Shown here piece after piece: positions 10,906 to 21,838 of a DNA stretch of 64,000 nt. The translations under genes were made by a program, and so were the position numbers. Location of the stretch: positions 42,996,701 through 43,060,700 of the forward strand of contig OW799235.1 of assembly GCA_941918925.1 (NCBI GenBank). Direction: 5' to 3'. This DNA comes from Phyto melanocephala (Eukaryota > Arthropoda > Insecta > Diptera > Rhinophoridae). The stretch's first letter is position 1; the number at the start of each line of letters is the position of its first letter. Below the pieces are notes generated by a model. That model saw only the letters and a list, made by a program, of their open reading frames with translations. It ran no database searches and was not told the DNA's origin.

Positions 10906-13661
10906 TGTAGGAGCGAGGGAACATCTTGGAGTAGATTTCTGGAAAGTTTTTGGATTAGCCCCTAAAGTTTTTAATGTAGAGGAAGTAGATATTGAGAAAA
11001 TGCAGAAAGAATTTAAGGTAAAATATCATAAATGCAATCATCATGTATTAGATGATGGGCAACAGCGAAAACTAGAAGATATTATTAAACTTTTCCGACA
11101 TTTGAGAGAGATGGATTAGGTTGTACATCTCTGGAGAAACGCAGTATAAAATTAGTAGAAGGTTCTGTGCCTTTTAAGGACCGTCACTATCCCTTATCTC
11201 CAGCAGTACAAGATATCGTATATAAGGAAATAGACACCATGTTAGATTTAAACGTTATAGAGGAAAGCGAAAGTCCCTGGTCGAATAGGACAACAGTGGT
11301 AAGGAAACCTGAGAAAAATAGATTTAGCCTTGATGCAAGGAAATTAAATAAAATGACTGTTAAGGATGCTTATCCTTTACAGAACATAGATGGTATATTA
11401 AGTCGAATCGACGAAACTTATTACATAAGTAGCGTTGATTTAAAATTTGCGTTTTGACAAATAGAGCTAGATGAGGAGAGTAGACCCTATACAGCGTTTA
11501 CCGTAGCAGGACGACCACTTTACCAATTTCGCGTAATGCCTTTCGGATTGTGCAACGCGGCACAAAGACTTTGTAGACTGATGGACAAAGTCATACCACA
11601 AAAGCTAAAGGAGAACGTGTTTATACATATATTTAGATGACCTTTTGGTTATTTCGGATAGTTTTGAAAAGCATTTGAAAATTTTAGAAGCAGTTGCATC
11701 TTGTTTGAAAAGAGCCAATTTCACTATAGGCCTTAAGAAATCCCAATTTTGCTTTCAACATCTAAAATACCTAGGTTTTATTATAGGTGGGGGAATTTTA
11801 AAGACCGATCCAGAAAAAGTACGTGCCATAAAAGAAATTAGAATACCAAAATCCATTCGCGATTCATAAGAGATTTTGCGGCGATAGCTGTACCCTTAAC
11901 AGATCGGTTAAAAAGGAGGAAAAAATTTGAAATGACTGCTGAGGCAATTGAGGCATTTGAAAACTTGAAAAAAGCTTTGACATCTGCACCTGTACTGAGA
12001 TATGCAGATTTTTCAAAAAAATTTTGAATTCAGTGTGATGCAAGTGATTTTGGAATTGGTGCCGTCTTGTATCAACTTGATAACAAGAATGAAGAGCATC
12101 CAATAGCTTTTTATAGCCAAAAATTGAATGTATGTCAGAAAAATTACAGTGTTACTGAAAAAGAATGTCTAGCAGCTGTAATGGCAGTGAAAAAATTTCG
12201 CCCATATGTTGAGATGATGCCCTTCACTACAGTGACAGATCACGCCAGTCTGAAGTGGCTAATGTCTCTTAAAGATTTGACAGGTAGATTAGCACGATGG
12301 TCACTGCAGTTACAGGCATTTGATTTCGACATTGAACACAGAAAAGGTTCTGAAAATAAAGTTGCCGATATGCTATCACGATTAAAAGACCCAGATAACC
12401 ATGTAGAAGAAATTAATTTGGATGAAATGTTTGATTTCGAGACGACAGAATTTGAAAGCGATGAATATTTAAGCTTGATACAGCACATAACCGAAAATCA
12501 AGAGAGTTTACCCGATTTAAAAATTGAGGATGGTATAGTATTTAAAAGAGTAAATTTCGATCAATTAAATGAAACAGAAAGCCAGTGGAAAATTTGGATA
12601 CCACCAAATATAACACAAGTTCTGATCAAAAAGGCGCATACAAGTTTGACAACAGCACATGGTGGATTTATAAAAACTTTAGAACGCCTAAAAAGATACT
12701 TTTATTGGCCAAAATTATCCACACAAGTTAAATCGTATGTAAAAAATTGTCAAACTTGCAAGGAAATCAAACTTTCAAATCAGAATCTTCGTCCCGAGAT
12801 AGAAAATCAGGTAATCACAGATCGACCTTGTCAGAAATTATATTTAGATTTCTTGGGTAAATACCCAAGGTCTAAAAGTGGCAATTGTTACGTGTTTATT
12901 GTGCTAGATCATTTTACTAAGTATACATTTATTAAAGCGATGAAAGAAGCCACTGCTGGCAACGTTGTAGAATTTTTAACAAACGAAGTGTTTCATAAAT
13001 TTGGCGTCACTGAAGTTATCCATACAGATAATGGTGCTCAATTTGTTTCAAAAAGTTTTCAAACCCTGATAAAAACGTATAAGATACAACATATAAAAAC
13101 GCCAGTGTATCAACCTAGCAGTAATGCGTCCGAAAGGGTGAACCAGAGTATTTTGTCAGCGATCCGAGCATATTTAAAAGAAGATCACCGAGACTGGGAT
13201 CTCTATTTATCTGAAATATATTGTGCTTTGCGGAATTTTTTTCATAATGCAATAGGATTTATTCCGTTTTTTGCATTATTTGGGTATCACATGTACTCGA
13301 GTGGAGCGGATTACCAGCTTGGCCGTAAGTTACAGTCAATTTCAGATCACCGTGTTGTTGCAAAAAACAATGAAAAAATGGAACTCATCAGAGAGCAGAT
13401 AAAGGAGAACATGACCAAAGCATACGAGAGAAGCGCCGAAAGGTATAATAAAAGAGCTCGAATAGTCAAATTTGTTCCCGGAGAAGAGGTCTACAGGCAA
13501 AACATGGTGCAGAGTAATTTCGGTAAAAACTTGAATGCAAAGTTTTGCCGAAAGTTTCTTAAATGTAGATTGGTTCGTCCTGTCGGTAATAATCTGTATG
13601 AGCTCGAAACGTAAGAAGGGAGAAATACAGGGATATATCACGTGAAAGATATTAAAGTTTA
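10906..13661 (+). pseudogene. Gypsy element 1 pol, broken; protease core deleted
   Basis: Pol should give protease, reverse transcriptase, RNase H and integrase. The junction after the gag knuckle goes straight to GVDFWKVF, the end of the protease domain, so the catalytic DSGA box is missing. RT follows with SLDARKLNKM, then a TGA at about 11455 and GLCNAAQR; the YLDD box near 11630 is split by a one-base shift. Further shifts occur near 11870 and 12030. From 12067 a 515-codon frame is open: RNase H (TDHASLKWL, DMLSRL) and integrase with HGGF, CQTC, D in LYLDFLGKY, D in IHTDNGAQF and E in NASERVNQS. A stop at 13612-13614 cuts the last residues. Confidence 0.85.
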
Positions 13662-14342
13662 AATTGCGAAAATGGCTTAGTTTGTTTTTTTTTTTTAGTA
13701 TAACTCAAATCTTAAAGTGCAATATTAGGACATAATGTGATTATTTCTTTTATTATATACAAATTTATGTATAGTTTTGTCCTGAATTGCAAAAATATAG
13801 AAAAGCAATTTTACTTTAAAATCTGTGATATACATATGTTAGTACCTGTTAATACAAAAACTTGTATTTATGAAATTATAGTATGACTCAATCCAAACAC
13901 TTGAATTTGGATTGTACTATATTGTTGTTGTTGAATCTTCAAGCACTTGAACTTGAAAATTAGGCAATTCAAAATAAAACAAAGATTCTTGCTTATTACA
14001 AAAAATGTCAAATATTGTAAATTTTATTGAACTATTTATACTAAAATTAAATACAAATTATGCTGATTTAGTCAAATAAAAATAAATGTAATTAGAGATA
14101 TTAAGACAAAATAAACTTGAAATTAACCAATTATAATTAAATAAAAGAACAAATGTAATATGAGATATTAAAATAAAATAAACTTTAAATTGACCAATTA
14201 TAACACAGTACAACACATGATTTGCCAACTCAATTCTGTTAACTGTATGTGAAATTAGACCCAAAAAGAAGAATTTCTGCATCATTCGTTTTGTCTTCTT
14301 ACCTGCGATTTGAAGTTAGTATCGATTTGAAGTTAGTACTAT
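13662..14342 (+). other. Probable 3' internal region of gypsy element 1
   Basis: Non-coding AT-rich sequence after pol. It includes a two-copy tandem duplication at 14084-14203 and, just before the nested transposon, a 17-bp unit (CGATTTGAAGTTAGTAT) repeated at 14306 and 14323. Part of it could belong to the neighbouring LINE rather than to the gypsy. Confidence 0.4.
14084..14203. repeat. Two-copy tandem duplication, 67-bp period
   Basis: A segment starting AAATGTAATTAGAGATATTA at 14084 is repeated at 14151 as AAATGTAATATGAGATATTA. Both copies end ACCAATTATAA. Two diverged copies, no coding potential. Confidence 0.7.
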
Positions 14343-14722
14343 CGTATAGGGGAATTTATCACGTTTTAGGCCCTGTTGTTTGACATAGCTCGACAACCAC
14401 TAGCCCAATTTAGTTGAAATAAATTTTAAAAAATTAAGAATTACAATTCCCTTAATCTGTTCATATATTGTTTTCCTATACAAGTAACACTTTCGAAGTT
14501 AAAAATGAATGTATGAAGGGAAAAAATTATTTTTTGCCTAAAAATTTAAATTTTTTTTTTTTAAAAATACATAAAAAATCCAAAATGGAAAAAAGTTTCA
14601 AGTCTAGTTAGTTTTTCGCAAAGTCACATAACCTATGAGCAAAATGAGACAAAGATCATAAAAATCGATGCACGCGTTTCGCTTTTATTCGCAATTGAGT
14701 AAATGTATGAATTTCAAAAATC
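14343..14722. repeat. Left long terminal inverted repeat
   Basis: About 380 bp, starting CGTATAGGGGAATTTATCAC. It pairs with 17309-17690 through to the block AAATGTATGAATTTCAAAAA. Confidence 0.9.
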
Positions 14723-14872
14723 AGTTATAGCCACCACCCTTAAAATAAAAATATAAATTAAAAAATTATCATGCAAAAAAAAACTTTTTTTATAAAAACT
14801 TAATGAAAATAAAATAATATGCAATTAATACGCAATTATAATATGCATAAAAACAAAATTTAGAACATTTTT

Positions 14873-16840
14873 TCAATTATTGGCAATATCCATCCTTGTA
14901 GAAGTTGACGCTTGTGGTTCTGATGATCTTGTTTTCTTCGTAGGTTGTTCATATTCATGGTCTGAGTCTGTATCGTCATCCGAGATACACATACTATTCA
15001 AGGGCGTGTTTCTTTCACTGTGTCCACCAATTTCAATGTCTTCATCTTCGGTGCTTTCTTCAAACTGCATAATTGTGGAACTCCACCAACAAACCTCCGC
15101 AAGCAATGCATCCAATTTTTTGCTTTTGAACCGCTTTTCAAATGGCATGGTCACCTGGTGGAACCTCTCTCCTTGTTCGTCTGATTCCTGAGGTGATTGT
15201 GCCAAAAAAGTATCGAGCTGGTGATGCAAGAAATGCAATTTCAGCGTCATGGATGCACCGATTTTTTCGAAATAAAACAGCAACCTGTCCACTCGTTGCT
15301 GTATCTCTTCTCGCTGGACACGGTTCTTTCCTAGAACGCCTTCTATTACTTCTTTCAATGCGTTCCATGCATGTTGGTGGTCGTGATGCTTTGAAAGCAA
15401 ATGTGTGAAAGAATCACTTTTGATCAATTTCCGAATATCAGGTCCATTGAGAATACCTGTTTTAAATACATAAGAAAAACGAAAAAATTATTGGTAATGC
15501 GAATGTATAGAAATTAACAAATTTAGATATGACAATATTGAAATACAGAGTACGATACGTACCGTTTTTAATTTTCTCATCACTGAGTTTCGGAAAGATG
15601 GATTTCAAACAGACAAAGGCGCCGTTAACTTTTTTGACCACCACTTCAACGAATTTCCCAGCTATTCCCAGTTTCATGTGGAGCGGTGGCAACAAAATAT
15701 CATCCAGGTCCTTTATCATAGGTTAATTGCGTAATTTTTATTGTTTGTTGAGCTCGGGAGTTCTTCCTTTCCAATCTTTACATTGATATTGATTTCCTTT
15801 GTATCGTGAATCCCAATTACAAAGGAAGCAGAAGTATTTTGGATATCCGCCCTTTTCTATAATCCCTTGTAGTATGTTGACCACCTTCAGATCGCAACAA
15901 ATGTTCCATTTGTGTTCATCGTATTTGATTTTCTTCAAAATTTCGCCCAATGCTTCATACGTTTCCTTCATAGTTGTGCTGAATCCCAATGGAATGCATG
16001 GTTTTTTATTTTTTTGTGCAGCAGCACAGCCTTCAAACTAGTAACTGAACCATCGATGAATAAACGCCAGTCGCCAGCGATATAATCCATTCCCAATTTT
16101 TTCACTAAACCTGGGATATCATGGCCGTACGTGAACGTATTTGCTTCGTCAACGGAATAAAATTTCTGAAAATCAGCTTGGCGTTGTCGGTATGATGTTG
16201 CGCTGACATTTTGCTGTGTGAGTTTTCTTCTCTTCAAAAATGATGTCAGCCATTCGGAGTCGTGTTGTGATAGTCCCAGCTTGGCCACAATGTAATCCAT
16301 TTCGATTTGTGGTAGCGGTTGTGGTGCACTATTTTCAATATCGGGTATCCAATCAGCATCATCCAAATCGGTCGGATTGGTGAAAACGGTTCCGGCTAGC
16401 AGGGACACAGTATCCGCACTCGGAGGTTTATGTGCATCGGTATCAGCAGGGCGTTGCACTGGAAGTGTGGCAGTAAATGCAGCAGTGTATACTTTTGTTT
16501 TCAATTGTTGTCTGTTTAATCCAGGACGAAAATTTATGCATGCATAGCACCTGGATTCATCATGTCCAGTTGTGTCTTCCACCCAAATTACTGGCTTCAT
16601 AAAAGATAACTTTCTACTTTTTCCGTGAATCCATTTTAGAAGGGTAGTATAACAACTGTTGCACACTGTGTTCGGCGTAAAATTTGCACCACTTAAATCT
16701 GCTTCATCGAAATAATTACAATACGCGGTTTTGAATTGCTCAGTAAACAAATTTTTTCGATCTTTTTTCTGTATTTTTCGGACGATATGACCACAAACGT
16801 AACAATATTCATCCAAATATGGGCACTTGTTGTTTTCCAT
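14873..16840 (-). pseudogene. Putative DDE-like transposase of the long-TIR element, broken
   Basis: Reading from ATG at 16840: a cysteine-rich N terminus (CYVCGH, CNSCY, CYAC) suggests a zinc domain. Then come LPQIEMDYIVAKLGLS and WRLFIDGSVTSLKAV near 16030-16070. A frameshift near 16010 follows, then ETYEALGEILKKIKYDEH, CCDLKVV near 15886-15906, PCFLC-like FCFLCNWDSR, two TAA codons near 15726-15740, and ILLPPLHMKLG. A 106-bp intron (15457-15562) precedes the last exon, with LKLHFLHHQLD and DEQGERFHQ near 15150-15180 and an acidic, basic-patched tail ending at 14873. The conserved acids in FIDGS, CCDLK and GERFHQ could form a DDE triad in an RNase H fold. That reading is inference; the family resemblance itself is strong. 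Confidence 0.75.
15457..15562 (-). other. Spliceosomal intron in the long-TIR transposase gene
   Basis: On the minus strand the exon ends AAAAACG, the intron starts GTACGT and ends AAAACAG, and the next exon starts GTATTCTCAATGG. Splicing joins KIKNG to ILNGPDIRKLIK, restoring a conserved stretch; unspliced, the frame runs into unrelated hydrophobic sequence. Confidence 0.8.
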
Positions 16841-17308
16841 ATTGATATATTTTATGTTTTGTTGTTATTCACTTTTAAAAAACTGGAGAAAAATCACTTT
16901 TACTGTTCGCGTTCGTCGGCACTGGCTGAATGCCAAAAATCGATCAATGCACACCTATAAATACTACGTATTTTTGAATATTTTACTGCCAGGTACTTAT
17001 AAATGGGCGCATATTTTAAGGGCGGCTGGCTATATACCTGATTCAGCACTTGTACGTTTCAAACTGTGCAAAACTTTCAAAATAATGACCACCCTTAAAT
17101 GTGGGTGCAATTTCTGTAAAAAAATCATATAGGTAGCCACCGGAAAAACCAAAATAATAAAAAGGTCCACTTTCCGTTTAATTGTCCACGTACATTTATT
17201 ACCGCAATCATAAAAATCAAATAACCTTTTGTTTATTCCTTTTTTTTTAATTCTCAGAATCATGAAAAAGGTGTCAATGTTTTCTCCAAATAATGTTGTG
17301 CATATCTC

Positions 17309-17690
17309 GAGCAAATTTTTGAAATTCATACATTTACTCAATTGCGAATAAAAGCGAAACGCGTGCATCGATTTTTATGATCTTTGTCTCATTTTGCTCA
17401 TAGGTTATGTGACTTTGCGAAAAAATAACTAGACTTGAAACTTTTTTCCATTTTGGATTTTTTATGTATTTAAAAAAAAAAATATTAATTTTTAGGCAAA
17501 AAATAATTTTTTCCCTTCATACATTCATTTTTAACTTCGAAAGTGTTACTTGTATAGGAAAACAATATATGAACAGATTAAGGGAATTGTAATTCTTAAT
17601 TTTTTAAAATTTATTTCAACTAAATTGGGCTAGTGGTTGTCGAGCTATGTCAAACAACAGGGCCTAAAACGTGATAAATTCCCCTATACG
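17309..17690. repeat. Right long terminal inverted repeat
   Basis: Reverse complement of the left arm with few differences, mainly A/T-run lengths. It ends CCCCTATACG, followed by a separate AAATTCCCCT in the neighbouring LINE sequence. Confidence 0.9.
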
Positions 17691-17692
17691 AA

Positions 17693-18021
17693 ATTCCCCT
17701 GACTCCCTGTCTCCACTTCGAAAGACTCAGGGAAAGATATACTATGGTTTTGGTACTATCTTTCTCCGGGTCTATAAGGGTGACTACAAGGAGAAGCCTC
17801 AAGCTCCGGAGAGTAAGGACTCTTCTAAGGATCTCTCCATGAGCTGTGACGATGAATCTGCTCTTTCATCGGACATTGATGACACCCAATCGGTCTCAGG
17901 ACTAGTGGGGGAATTCTTTGATAAGATGGAGGTGGCAGAAGATGTAGACGCCCTTCTAGAATCTGACGACGGTTCAGAGGACGCCGATGTCACAGTCGTC
18001 CACAGCGATCAGCTACATTGA
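17693..18021 (+). pseudogene. LOA-type LINE ORF1, C-terminal remnant
   Basis: The frame from within the transposon terminus into 18021 encodes about 109 residues belonging to the LINE (from NSPDSLSPLRKTQGK), then an acidic serine- and aspartate-rich tail. It overlaps the start of ORF2 by four bases (ATGA-type overlap at 18018-18021), the usual LINE arrangement. The N-terminal part and the zinc knuckles are lost. Confidence 0.6.
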
Positions 18022-21000
18022 AGGTTACTCAAATTAACCTTCATCACTCAAAAGCGGCGTCAGCTGCCCTACTCCTCCGACTGTCTTCAGGCACGGAGGA
18101 TCTTATATGTGTCCAAGAACCATTGTTGTACAAAGACAGGGTTTGCGGACTAAACAAGGATGTCTACTACATTCTGTATGCAGCCGGACCAGGTAGGACC
18201 AGATCTTGCATTATGGCCAAAAACAATCTTAAAGCTTTTGTTCTATCCGACTTCAGTGATAAGGACACCTGTACTATAGCCATCGAGAACAAGAGGCGAA
18301 TAATCTGGCTAATGTGCTGTTATATGGCGCACGATCATGGAGGGGACCCACCTAACTCCATCACTAGGAAGGCGATGTATTTCGCGAACAAAAGGAACAT
18401 CCCTCCCATAATCTGCGCGGATGACAACGCGCACCATACCGTCTGGGGTTTGCTCGGATACCAACCAAAGGGGTGAGTCACTCCTCGAATTTATAATTAA
18501 AAATAAACTAACAGTAGTTAATAGGGGTAATGAACCCACCTTTGTAGTTACTAACAGAAGGGAGGTTTTGGATGTTATTCTTATTATTTAGCGATAGGTA
18601 TGTCAATTTGATAGGAAATTGGACTGCTCTTTTTCCGATCACCTATATATTGATTTCGATTTGTTTATCGAAGTGGATTCTGACAGTCATTTCTTAAATA
18701 GGAGAAGGACAAACTGGTCTGTTTATGCTGAGGTGCTGAATAGAAAGCTCTCTTCATGTCCAGACTCCATTGACGATAAGTCCACTCTGGACTCCGTAAT
18801 TGAGTTCTTGAGTAATGTAATGGCTGAAGCAATCGATAACTCCTGTAGAAAAACTACTAGGAAAGGTAAGGCCAAGCCCACTTGGTGGAATGCCGAAATT
18901 GAGGAAAGGCGCAAAGAATGCAGGAAACTATTCAATGAGGCTAAAAGGAGTGGATATTGGGCCACATATAAATCCTCCCTAAATGGGTTTAAAAACCTTA
19001 TCAGAAGAGCCAAGAGGCAATCCTGGAGAAAATTCTGCAGTGAGGTGGAAAATTCTTCGGAGACAACTCGGCTACGAAAGATTCTATCATCGAATCCAAC
19101 AATACCATCATACATACAGAGGGCGGATGGTTCGTGGACCACCAGCAGCAAGGAAACGCTGGAGGTTCTCATGGAGACACATTTCCCAGGCTGTCTAGAG
19201 CAGGACTCTCCTCCTGCTGTTGACCACACGGATGCATATGACATATCGAATCTACCGATCACTGAGCATCGCATAAGATGGGCAGTTGGAAGTTTTCATC
19301 CCTTCAAGTCTCCAGGTCCTGATGGCGTAATTCCAGCGGATCTACAGGAGAACATCGATATTCTAATGCCATGGCTTCTGGTGATATTCAAGGCATGCTT
19401 GCATTTATCCCATGTCCCATCAAGGTGGACATCCTATAAGATTATTTTCATAACCAAGGGAAGTAAGGCCTCGCATACAAGGGCCGGAAACTTCAGGCCA
19501 ATAAGTCTCTCCTCCTTCCTGCTTAAGACTCTGGAGAGGATTATTGATGTTTATATCAGATCGTCTGTAGGACCAGAGGCTCTGTCGGGGGCACAGCATG
19601 CCTATACGAAGGACAAATCTACGGAAACGGCGCTACACGCGCTGGTTAGCCATATTGAAAAATCTCTGAACTACAGGGACTACACCTTGGTCGCCTTCCT
19701 TGATATTGAGGGCGCCTTCAACAATGTCAAACCGGATTCGGTTCTGAACGCCTTGAGACAACTGGACATAGATCCTGCGGTCACCGGTTTTGTGGGAAAA
19801 CTACTGAAATATAGGCGCATAGAATCAACTTTGGGCGCCTCTAGCATCTCCAAGGTGGCTGTAAATGGCACACCGCAAGGTGGCGTACTTTCTCCACTAC
19901 TATGGAACATCAACATCCTGGACTGCTCTCGGAGCTCTTGGAATCTGCGCTAACGTTAATACTTAGATGGTGCCAGGGATGTGGGCTGGGAGTCAATCCT
20001 GCCAAAACGGAACTGGTACTGTTCACAAGGAGGTACAAAATACCGACCTTTGCTACGCCTAGGATAGACGGAGTGGCACTAGCGCTATCCGATAATGCCA
20101 AATATTTGGGTCTCGTATTGGACAGCAAACTAAACTGGAACCTGAATACAAAATCCAGGACCACTAAGGCGGCAACTGTATTATACTGCTGCAAGAGGGC
20201 AATTGGCCTTAATTGGGGTATTAACCCCAGGAACTTATACTAGCTATACGATTCTGTCGTCAGACCAATTCTTTATTACGGAGCGGCAGTCTGGTGGGTG
20301 GCGCTGGAGAAGAGAATCCACCAGGACAGTTTCGGACGTATTATGAGAATGGCTGTGATTATGATAACAGGTGATCTTAGGAGCAAACAATCTAAGGCAC
20401 TGTTCACTATTTTAAACTGGTTACCACCAGACATCATGGCTAGGCAGATGGCTGCGGACACCGCACTGAGGCTGAATGCCACAAGGGCATGGAAGTATGT
20501 GAATTATGGACATGCAAGAATTTTGGGTATGATCAATATTGCTTCTCCTATTGATTACAAGGTACCTGAACCAGCATTCGATCCGGGTTTCGTGACGAAT
20601 ATACCGGATAGATCTGAATACGACAACGGCCTCCGACCTCTGGAGAATGCCATCCAGATATTTACTGACTGATGGTAATAATAGAGCTGATGCACTTGCA
20701 AAAGCCGGTACCACCTTAGATTCGGTTGAATCCAGTTATGCTTTGGGTATTCCCTTATCGAAGGGTAAGCAGCTAATCTCGCATCAATTCTATTTGGATG
20801 CCAAGGAAAGATGGGTGCGAGAACCCACTTGTTTGGAAACCAGAAAGATCTGGCCTGACATGGATGTGCATAGGACGCAATATGCAGTGAATATGCCCCG
20901 AATCCACCTTAAGAACCTCATAGCGGTCATTACCGGACACTGGCCTATAGGTACACATGCGAAAAGGCTAAATATCCCTTACAACGACTTCTGCAGAAGT

Positions 21001-21195
21001 TGCGATAACGAGGAAGAGGAGGAGACGACTGAACATCTTCTCTGCAATTGTCCTGCATTCGGGGACCTGAGACGTCAGATTCTGGGTCAACGAATACTTG
21101 TAAGCAAAACTTGTCTTTCCGCAGTTGAACTGGGAAAGATCCATACCTTCGTAAACAGGACAGGATGGCTGAGGAACGACGGCCAGAGGACATAG
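18018..21195 (+). pseudogene. LOA-type LINE ORF2, with catalytic boxes deleted
   Basis: ORF2 should nick DNA and reverse transcribe the element RNA. The endonuclease shows CVQEPLLYKD, the DDNAHHTVWG box and FSDH. Frameshifts lie near 18475 and 18600. RT runs from SPGPDGVIP through NFRPISLSSF, AFLDIEGAFNNV and GTPQGGVLSPLLWN. At about 19907-19920 the sequence jumps from LLWN directly to LLSELLESALT, so the YADD catalytic box is gone. A second deletion near 20670 joins QIFTD to GNNRADALAKAG and removes the RNase H core. The C-terminal knuckle CRSCDNEEEEETTEHLLCNC survives. The element cannot move itself. Confidence 0.82.
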
Positions 21196-21290
21196 ACAAA
21201 CGGGCGATGGTGCCTACGGTATCACAACGGGACCCTTGGAGGACCCAAGCTATGCCTTCGGGCGGCTGCCGGATCTAACCTAACCTAACA

Positions 21291-21838
21291 AGTATACCAC
21301 GTTTGTGTGTATGTGTAGATAATTGATAATTGTAGAAATTTCAAACGGAATCAAAAACCTATAAATACCCTTTTTCACTGTGTGAAGAGTATAATAAGTA
21401 AAAGAGAACGAAACTTGGGCAAGTCAATTGCTGAGTCTGAGTTCAAAGGAAAATAAAAAACTAACTTGCGCAAGTGACTTGCCTAGTGAGAAAGCGGTGT
21501 TACTCTCCACGAAATTTTTGTTAAGAGTTAGTAGTACCCTTAAGTTAGGCAACAGTTTTTTTATGTTTATTTTGTTTCTATATAAAATGTTAGAGGGAGT
21601 TGGTGTTTGTTTTGTTTATTAACAAAACCGGAAATAGAAAGATAAATAAACGGATATAGGTTCCGATCAATTAGGTTTTTTTTAAGAATACGTATAAGAA
21701 TAATTTTTTTGTAAGATAAATTACTATCCTTAGGGAGCTCCTTCAGGTTAGGGTAAGATAGAAAGAAAATATAGACCAGAAAATTGATTTAAACCTGAAA
21801 GAAAGGAAAATTTGAATTTTAAAATTTGCGTAAGTCTG
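21291..21838 (+). other. Probable last internal segment of gypsy element 1
   Basis: AT-rich, non-coding sequence between the LINE tail and the 3' LTR. A purine-rich stretch (GAAAGAAAGGAAAA, near 21800) might be a displaced polypurine tract, but it does not abut the LTR. Confidence 0.4.

Larger units (their letters stand above)
14343..17690 (-). mobile_element. Long-TIR DNA transposon with an unassigned transposase family
   Basis: Inverted repeats of about 380 bp, 14343-14722 and 17309-17690, are almost identical and face each other. Both ends read CGTATAGGGGAATTTATCAC. The bases beyond them share no longer direct repeat; if the termini are TATAGGGG, the flanking CG could be a 2-bp duplication. 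Between them lies one minus-strand gene, broken by stops and a frameshift and containing a clear intron. The gene product matches a widespread arthropod and cnidarian family that I know only as uncharacterised proteins. I do not recognise a named superfamily. Confidence 0.8.
17691..21290 (+). mobile_element. LOA-type non-LTR retrotransposon, 5' truncated and internally deleted
   Basis: End of ORF1 and all of ORF2 (endonuclease, RT, RNase H, terminal zinc knuckle) are followed by a short 3' tail that ends CTAACCTAACCTAAC at about 21290. The sequence is GC-richer than its surroundings. The domain order with RNase H and the GVNPAKTELVLFTRRYKIP type of RT sequence fit the LOA/Bilbo/Trim clade of flies. 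The left border coincides with the end of the long-TIR transposon, and I found no target duplication. Confidence 0.78.

Noticed and set aside
15142..15408. Plus-strand frame opposite the long-TIR transposase
   Set aside because: Shadow of the minus-strand exon that contains the conserved QGERFHQ block.
18723..19274. 183-codon minus-strand frame
   Set aside because: Antisense shadow of the LOA-type LINE endonuclease/RT region, which has the recognisable motifs on the plus strand.
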